Positions 24,642 through 28,261 of a stretch of DNA of 28,261 nucleotides are shown piece after piece. Location of the stretch: IMG/VR virus record IMGVR_UViG_3300049483_000179, positions 1 to 28,261 of that record; one strand, given 5' to 3'. The position numbers were made by a program, and so were the translations under genes. The notes below the pieces were generated by a model. That model was not told the DNA's origin and made no database searches. It was given only the letters and a program-made list of their open reading frames with translations. The first letter of the stretch is position 1; every line of letters begins with the position of its first letter. This DNA comes from a virus.

Positions 24642-24835
24642 TGGGGGAATCGGGCGTGTTCGACTGGTCCTGCATCGAGCTGGCGGCGCGCGGCGACTAC
24701 ACCGGCACGCTGGCGGAGTGGCCGTTCCTGGCCGCAGCGCTCGCCCGCCGCGGCTACCTGCTATCGCTCGGAACGCCGGCGCAGGAAATCATCGCGCTCT
24801 GCCGGCAGTTGATCGATGAGGAGTGCCGGGCGTGA
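24641..24835 (+). CDS. Small hypothetical phage protein
   Basis: 64 residues from ATG 24641 (a GTG one codon upstream is possible). Contains FDWSCIELAARGDYTGTLAEWPFLAAALARRGYLLSLGTPAQEIIALCRQLIDEE, apparently helical, soluble. The stop overlaps the next GTG start. Not recognised. Confidence 0.65.
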   Translation: MGESGVFDWSCIELAARGDYTGTLAEWPFLAAALARRGYLLSLGTPAQEIIALCRQLIDEECRA

Positions 24836-25035
24836 GCCTGACGCGCCTGTTCGACACGCTGCACGAGCACCTGGGCCGCGTGCCGATCTCAGAGGAGGAC
24901 CGGCACTTCTACCTGGCCTGGCTGCAGGACGAGATCAAAGAGGAGCGCGATATGTGGCAATGGATCGCGGCGGGTGCGTTCGTCGTCGGTGTGCTGGCCG
25001 GTTTCGGTTTGGCCGCGATCATATTCCACCCATGA
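24832..25035 (+). CDS. Small C-terminally anchored membrane protein
   Basis: 67 residues from GTG 24832: GAGGAG (24817-24822) lies nine bases upstream and GTGA overlaps the previous stop; a GTG at 24823 abuts that site and is worse. Residues 1-42 are polar and helical (TRLFDTLHEHLGRVPISEEDRHFYLAWLQDEIKEERDM); 43-65 is a membrane segment (WIAAGAFVVGVLAGFGLAAIIF). No positively charged C-terminal tail as in many holins. Candidate holin or membrane accessory. Coupled to the next gene by ATGA. Confidence 0.7.
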   Translation: MSLTRLFDTLHEHLGRVPISEEDRHFYLAWLQDEIKEERDMWQWIAAGAFVVGVLAGFGLAAIIFHP

Positions 25036-25223
25036 CCCGTACCGCCCATCCATCGACCTGCCTCGGCTGCCGGCACGACGTGCGCATCGAGCACAACTGG
25101 GTGGGGCCCGAGATCGCCGCCATCAGCGGATGGTGCGGACGCGGGTACACCTGGGGAAACGGTTGCCCGCAATACGCCGAGCCGGCCCCGAATCCTGCCC
25201 GCCAGCGCGTTTGCAAGGAGTAG
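25032..25223 (+). CDS. Cysteine-rich small protein
   Basis: 63 residues, ATG in an ATGA overlap (25032-25035). Five cysteines (10, 13, 35, 45, 61): TCLGCRHDVRIEHNW, GWCGRGYTWGNGCPQY, VCKE. The CxxC plus later cysteines suggest a small zinc-binding fold. Unknown function. Confidence 0.7.
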   Translation: MTRTAHPSTCLGCRHDVRIEHNWVGPEIAAISGWCGRGYTWGNGCPQYAEPAPNPARQRVCKE

Positions 25224-25236
25224 GCAAGGGGTAGAT

Positions 25237-25458
25237 ATGGGATCGACCGCAGAAAGGCCAGGAGCGCACGATTTGAGCCCAGACGCGATCCAGCAGGTGA
25301 TGGCGGTCGGTGCGGACAAGCCGCCGCTGGAAGAATCGCCGGGCGGCCACGCCCTGGGTGAGGCGCTGGCGGAGTTGGACCGCCTCAGCGCGGACCTGCT
25401 GCGCCTGGAGGAGCGGGCGCAGCGTATCCGAGTTCTGCTGCGGAATCTGACGGCGTAG
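25237..25458 (+). CDS. Small helical protein at the end of the late operon
   Basis: 73 residues with AAGGGGT before the ATG. Polar, acidic N-terminal half; C-terminal coiled coil ALGEALAELDRLSADLLRLEERAQRIRVLLRNL. Its last 74 bases overlap the convergent gene on the other strand (25385-25678). Last recognisable plus-strand gene of the window. Function unknown. Confidence 0.65.
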   Translation: MGSTAERPGAHDLSPDAIQQVMAVGADKPPLEESPGGHALGEALAELDRLSADLLRLEERAQRIRVLLRNLTA

Positions 25459-25678
25459 GGCGGTATGCGATATGGAGTTCATCCTTTACCGACTGCGGAA
25501 GGCTGGAAACAAGCACATCTTCGTAGGCTTCCACGAGCGTCTTGCCCTGCATGCGAAGGACTTGGTACAGGCCCCACTGTGTTTTCCAGATATCGCTTTT
25601 CTTGCCGCATTTGAAGCACTGCAGGACCTGCTCGTCTGTCTTCGGGACTTGCGTCATAGGATCAAACGACTCGCTCAT
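25385..25678 (-). CDS. Small hypothetical protein with CxxC motif
   Basis: 97 residues, last gene of the minus operon. Shine-Dalgarno AAGGAA lies six bases before its ATG. Has C21-x2-C24 in LQCFKCGKKSDIWKTQWGLYQVLRMQGKTLVEAYEDVLVSSLPQSVKDELHIAYRP: one zinc-knuckle half and helices. The C-terminal 24 residues (PAPPG-type, low complexity) lie in the overlap with the convergent late gene. A palindrome stands between it and the preceding gene. Confidence 0.7.
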   Translation of the reverse strand: MSESFDPMTQVPKTDEQVLQCFKCGKKSDIWKTQWGLYQVLRMQGKTLVEAYEDVLVSSLPQSVKDELHIAYRPTPSDSAAELGYAAPAPPGAAGPR

Positions 25679-25696
25679 TGTGTTTCCTTAAGGTGG

Positions 25697-25708
25697 TGAA
25701 CCGGTTCA
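25697..25708. promoter_or_regulatory. 12-base perfect palindrome, candidate operator
   Basis: TGAACCGGTTCA, perfect over 12 bases, lies 19 bases upstream of the start of the 97-residue minus-strand gene, in an 81-base gap. A near copy, TGAACCGTTTGA, occurs at 25783-25794 (10 of 12 match) inside the preceding gene. A -35-like TTGACG is on the minus strand at 25757-25752, but no convincing -10 follows. Operator role is inference. Confidence 0.35.
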
Positions 25709-25759
25709 AAACCCGCGCTCTGCACTCTGGAGAAAATGACGCCCAACCCGCCGTCAATC

Positions 25760-25900
25760 TTAACCGAATTCGCGCAGATCTTTGAACCGTTTGACTTCGC
25801 GCGCGAAGACGGTCTTATCCGCGATGATCCTACAGGTGTCGTCCATGTCGACGGCATTGGGCGGGGCGACGAGACCTGGGTAGGGGCGAGGGTACGTCAT
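25760..25900 (-). CDS. 46-residue hypothetical protein
   Basis: Starts with ATG at 25900 overlapping the stop of the upstream gene (ATGA). Sequence begins MTYPRPYPGLVAPPNAVDMD, then TCRIIADKTVFAREVKRFKDLREFG, i.e. a basic helical C-terminus. A TTG at 25960 is possible but would make a long overlap. No ribosome site; coupling explains translation. Unknown function. Confidence 0.55.
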   Translation of the reverse strand: MTYPRPYPGLVAPPNAVDMDDTCRIIADKTVFAREVKRFKDLREFG

Positions 25901-26256
25901 ACGAATGCGATCGGCGGCAGTGGATAGAGTACATGGTGCGCTCGCCACCAGTGGAGACAATAGGGATGGTTGTTCACGTAGGGCACGGAACCGTTGCGAC
26001 CGATTCCAAACTGGACGGGAATCTCATCAGGTTCGAAGAATTTTTCCCTGATCCACGCCATTTCATCCCATGTCGGGCAGCGACTGCAGGTGCTCACGCT
26101 GACGTGATCCCATCCGCCTCCATTGCTCGCTATGACCTTCAATTTCAGCGCTGACAACTGATTTGGATTGGGGAGAATGAAATAGCCGTTGAACGCGTCT
26201 CCAATTTCCCCGTATAAGCGCACGCGGTAGCGATCAAAATGAATGAGGCTGCGCAT
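25897..26256 (-). CDS. DUF7694-like phage protein
   Basis: 119 residues. Shows a motif set common in small phage proteins: GGGWDHVSVS at 46-55, CPTWDEMAWIREKFF at 60-74 and YVNNHPYCLHWWR at 93-105. This matches the pattern I associate with DUF7694. The conserved W, D, H and E residues suggest a binding or catalytic site, but no activity is known to me. Its ATG directly follows the stop of the upstream gene (TAAATG). Confidence 0.75.
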   Translation of the reverse strand: MRSLIHFDRYRVRLYGEIGDAFNGYFILPNPNQLSALKLKVIASNGGGWDHVSVSTCSRCPTWDEMAWIREKFFEPDEIPVQFGIGRNGSVPYVNNHPYCLHWWRAHHVLYPLPPIAFV

Positions 26257-26451
26257 TTAAATGCGCATCCAACCGGCGCCGTCGAGGACGGGCCGCTTAG
26301 TCTGACGCATCTCGCGCCAGTCCGCACGCACGACCGGCCGTCCGTCCGGGCGGATCCAGTGCTCGCCCCCCATGCGCCGCAGCGCCCGCACCTGCGCCGA
26401 GGGGCGGAGGTAGCCGGTGAGTTCGAGGAGTTGGTCGGAGGTCAGGAGCAT
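26257..26451 (-). CDS. DUF4224-like phage protein
   Basis: 64 residues from ATG 26451; the frame also has a GTG at 26478, nine residues earlier. I choose the ATG because the family typically begins MxLTxxxLxELTGxxRPSAQ. Seen here: MLLTSDQLLELTGYLRPSAQVRALRRMGGEHWIRPDGRPVVRADWREM. This is the pattern of the DUF4224 domain found in phages and prophages. Function unknown; small basic protein, possibly nucleic-acid binding. Confidence 0.75.
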   Translation of the reverse strand: MLLTSDQLLELTGYLRPSAQVRALRRMGGEHWIRPDGRPVVRADWREMRQTKRPVLDGAGWMRI

Positions 26452-26464
26452 CGCGATTTGTGCG

Positions 26465-26647
26465 TCATCGCAGCGCACTCACGGCTTGAGCAATCGCCGC
26501 CTGATACTCCTCCTCGGTCGGCCTATCCACTTCCTGCTCCGCGTCCATCGCTTGGCACACTTCGTATAGACGACGCAGGGCGGCGCGGAGTACAGCCGGA
26601 TCGTCGCAGTCTCGCGCGTCGGCGTTATCCGGGCGGTCGGTGCTCAT
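26465..26647 (-). CDS. Small acidic hypothetical protein
   Basis: 60 residues from ATG 26647, which overlaps the stop of the ParB-like gene (ATGA). Acidic N-terminus STDRPDNADARDCDDP, then helical VLRAALRRLYEVCQAMDAEQEVDRPTEEEYQAAIAQAVSALR. No membrane segment. A longer version starting upstream is possible but the coupled start is better. Function unknown. Confidence 0.65.
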   Translation of the reverse strand: MSTDRPDNADARDCDDPAVLRAALRRLYEVCQAMDAEQEVDRPTEEEYQAAIAQAVSALR

Positions 26648-27522
26648 GTCGATTCGAGATCCTGAAGTGCTTTCGTAATGCACTTTTCTACGCTTTGAAT
26701 TCGGTGTGTTCGGTTCATGCTTACCGATTTCAAAAGCACAGACCGCACCAGTTCGACGGCAGAAGATAGGTTGTAATCGGAGATCTGAATTTTGCTGACA
26801 TCACTTCGTGATTTGTCGAAAACACGCAAACCTCTCGCCAGGACTTCCCGCGTGCTAACCCCAGTGTTGGATTTTCGGCTATCTACCTGACGCACGAGAG
26901 CATGTGCGGATTTAGTCATCGATTCGAAGTCCAGTAGACAAAGGGACCTGTATTGCTGTAGCACAAAATCTGCCGATCCGCCCTTCATGATCGTTATGCA
27001 GGCAGCCAAACGCATAGGTGCACTGGCATAATATTTGGTCCGCGACCCACAGAACTCTAGTAACCCACGGGCGGCGTCACGGAGCCCGGCATCGATAATT
27101 GGTTTCATCTGGTCCGGTGTCGGCATTGTTACTCCAAGCGCATATGCGCACCCGAGCCGCAGAACTTCCGCAACGCCCCGTGATTCGACCAGTCTATCGC
27201 CGTACGTGCGCAATAAGCCGGTATCAGTTACTTCATACGCATCCGTTCGCAACCCGAACACAACGACTGATCGAATACAAACGCCCGACTGAACGCATGC
27301 GTTAAGCCGGTGATGTGCATCAAGCAGATGACCGCTCGTATTGAAACCTATCCCCTGGCTTGTGACGCGCCATTCTCCACGCTTCATCGCCGCCGCGAGC
27401 AAGTCCACGTACCATTTTCGCAGACGGCGATTCCCCACACTTGTCGATAGCATGTCCGCGGCCAAAACTGGACTTATCTCCATCACGGAGGCAACTGGTA
27501 GCGACTTTGCGAATTGCGTCAT
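26644..27522 (-). CDS. ParB-like / DGQHR-type phage protein
   Basis: 292 residues with a strong GGGAGGT ribosome site upstream. N-terminal part: EISPVLAADMLSTSVGNRRLRKWYVDLLAAAMKRGEWRVTSQGIGF, then GHLLDAHHRLNACVQSG at 64-80, corresponding to the DGQHRL motif of ParB/sulfiredoxin-like folds with Ala-His in place of Gly-Gln, and YEVTDTGLLRTYGDRLVESRG. The rest is helical. This type is common in phages; role uncertain (DNA binding, nuclease or modification related). Less GC-rich than the structural genes. Confidence 0.72.
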   Translation of the reverse strand: MTQFAKSLPVASVMEISPVLAADMLSTSVGNRRLRKWYVDLLAAAMKRGEWRVTSQGIGFNTSGHLLDAHHRLNACVQSGVCIRSVVVFGLRTDAYEVTDTGLLRTYGDRLVESRGVAEVLRLGCAYALGVTMPTPDQMKPIIDAGLRDAARGLLEFCGSRTKYYASAPMRLAACITIMKGGSADFVLQQYRSLCLLDFESMTKSAHALVRQVDSRKSNTGVSTREVLARGLRVFDKSRSDVSKIQISDYNLSSAVELVRSVLLKSVSMNRTHRIQSVEKCITKALQDLEST

Positions 27523-27523
27523 C

Positions 27524-27721
27524 TCAACCTCCCATCCTCACCCAGTTGGCGCGGCGCTCCAGCATGGCGAGTTCCATGCGCGCCTGCTCGGCTTTGTCGT
27601 CGTGATGCCGGACGCCTTGCTCTGCCTCCCGGCGCACTTCGCGACAGTATTCCGCCGCACCGATGGACCGGCGCAGCTTGTGCTCCAACAACAAGCGCCG
27701 GAAGTGGTAGCCGATGCTCAT
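27524..27721 (-). CDS. Small basic helical protein
   Basis: 65 residues, ATG at 27721 overlapping the previous stop (ATGA); stop just before the ParB-like gene. Composition: strongly basic and helical (HFRRLLLEHKLRRSIGAAEYCREVRREAEQG, ARMELAMLERRANWVRMGG). No motif recognised. Confidence 0.65.
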   Translation of the reverse strand: MSIGYHFRRLLLEHKLRRSIGAAEYCREVRREAEQGVRHHDDKAEQARMELAMLERRANWVRMGG

Positions 27722-27939
27722 CTGACCTCCGTGGCGCAGCGCCGGAGGGAAAATTTCGGGTACTTCATGAAGTAGCGCATCTCATAAAAATCATTCGTGT
27801 CCGGAGAGATGTTTTCGCGAGTTGCGTCATAGGCTGTGAGCTTCCCGCGCGTCTTCGGCCTGCACAGAAAGCCCTCCAGAGCGCACTGCCAGTCGTCCCC
27901 GCGCGCTTTCACGGCCGCCACGATTCCGAGCGTGCTCAT
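27718..27939 (-). CDS. Small hypothetical protein
   Basis: 73 residues, ATG at 27939 overlapping the previous stop (ATGA). Sequence: STLGIVAAVKARGDDWQCALEGFLCRPKTRGKLTAYDATRENISPDTNDFYEM, then a basic aromatic end RYFMKYPKFSLRRCATEVR. Two cysteines near residues 19 and 26. Unknown. Confidence 0.65.
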   Translation of the reverse strand: MSTLGIVAAVKARGDDWQCALEGFLCRPKTRGKLTAYDATRENISPDTNDFYEMRYFMKYPKFSLRRCATEVR

Positions 27940-28261
27940 GTCACCGCTCCCGCAAGATCGCTTACCCAGGCGGTGCGGTCGGTCGCCTCGTAGGCGTCGA
28001 TGGCAGCCTGGCCGGCGTGATCCGCGCCGCCCTCGAAGCGCCGCAGCTTGCGGCGCAAAGCGAGGTACAGATCCAGGGTGCGGTCGAGTGCTGCGAACTG
28101 GGCCTCATCGGCGGACATCTGCGCCTCCATGGTGACGGCCGTCGCTTCGGACAGTGCGCAGAGAAGCAAGCAGAGTTCCGCGCGGGTGAGCGTGACCTGG
28201 TGCGCCTTTGGCGGCGGGGCTGCCGGCCATTCGCGCGGGGTTGGGACTTTGCCGATTATAT
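27936..28261 (-). CDS. Small hypothetical protein (5'-partial)
   Basis: The reading frame stays open to the window edge: IIGKVPTPREWPAAPPPKAHQVTL precedes the internal TTG at 28169. The part seen includes LTRAELCLLLCALSEATAVTMEAQMSADEAQFAALDRTLDLYLALRRKLRRFEGG, two helices that look coding and well beyond chance. I therefore treat it as a truncated gene starting outside the window; the TTG start is less likely. Function unknown. Confidence 0.6.
   Translation of the reverse strand, partial: IIGKVPTPREWPAAPPPKAHQVTLTRAELCLLLCALSEATAVTMEAQMSADEAQFAALDRTLDLYLALRRKLRRFEGGADHAGQAAIDAYEATDRTAWVSDLAGAVT

Noticed and set aside
25472-25699. Plus-strand frame of 75 codons
   Set aside because: Antisense shadow of the 97-residue minus-strand gene, which has a good ribosome site.
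25675-25857. Minus-strand frame of 60 codons across the gap before the CxxC gene
   Set aside because: Lies in another frame over the coupled 46-residue gene and has low-complexity Ser/Arg content; no ribosome site.

Overview
The window is a continuous piece of a tailed bacteriophage genome or prophage, siphovirus-like: lambda-type terminase and portal, HK97-fold capsid, a frameshifted tail-assembly chaperone and a 957-residue tape measure. Base composition is GC-rich (clearly above 60% in the structural genes), and coding is very dense with ATGA, GTGA and TGATG start/stop overlaps. Sequence style (lambda gpA/gpB-type packaging genes, DUF4224- and DUF7694-type small genes) suggests a Gram-negative, probably beta- or gammaproteobacterial host; this is inference. 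No integrase, att site, tRNA or host gene is visible, so lytic phage and prophage cannot be told apart.

The plus strand, 1-25458, is a late operon. Order: large terminase (5' end outside the window), a small gene, a gap with two hairpins, a connector-like gene, portal, prohead protease fused to the major capsid protein, a small head protein, a methyltransferase-glycosyltransferase fusion, a small gene and a FII-like head-tail joining protein. Then comes an unusual block of about 5 kb (8383-13388) of beta-rich virion-type proteins, one of them with an export signal and one with a LamG-like domain and thirteen 20-residue repeats. The canonical tail genes follow: terminator, a 54-residue P/E-rich protein, tail tube, G/GT chaperone with an A-AAA-AAC slippery site, tape measure, a baseplate protein with an N-terminal parallel beta-helix, another baseplate/tip protein, tail fibre and a fibre-associated small protein. 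The operon ends in a run of very small genes, several with one membrane segment or cysteine clusters; a holin may be among them but no endolysin is recognisable.

The minus strand, 28261-25385, is a convergent operon of small non-structural genes: two or three unknowns, a ParB-like/DGQHR-type protein, a DUF4224-like protein, a DUF7694-like protein and two short unknown genes. It is visibly less GC-rich around 25480-27530. Its 3' end overlaps the 3' end of the late operon.

The points most worth a second look are the methyltransferase-glycosyltransferase fusion inside the head module, the protease-capsid fusion with a strong internal ribosome binding site, the fibre/lectin block with its hierarchical 20-residue repeats and its exported protein, the beta-helix/baseplate fusion, and the four-arm hairpin element downstream of the terminase.
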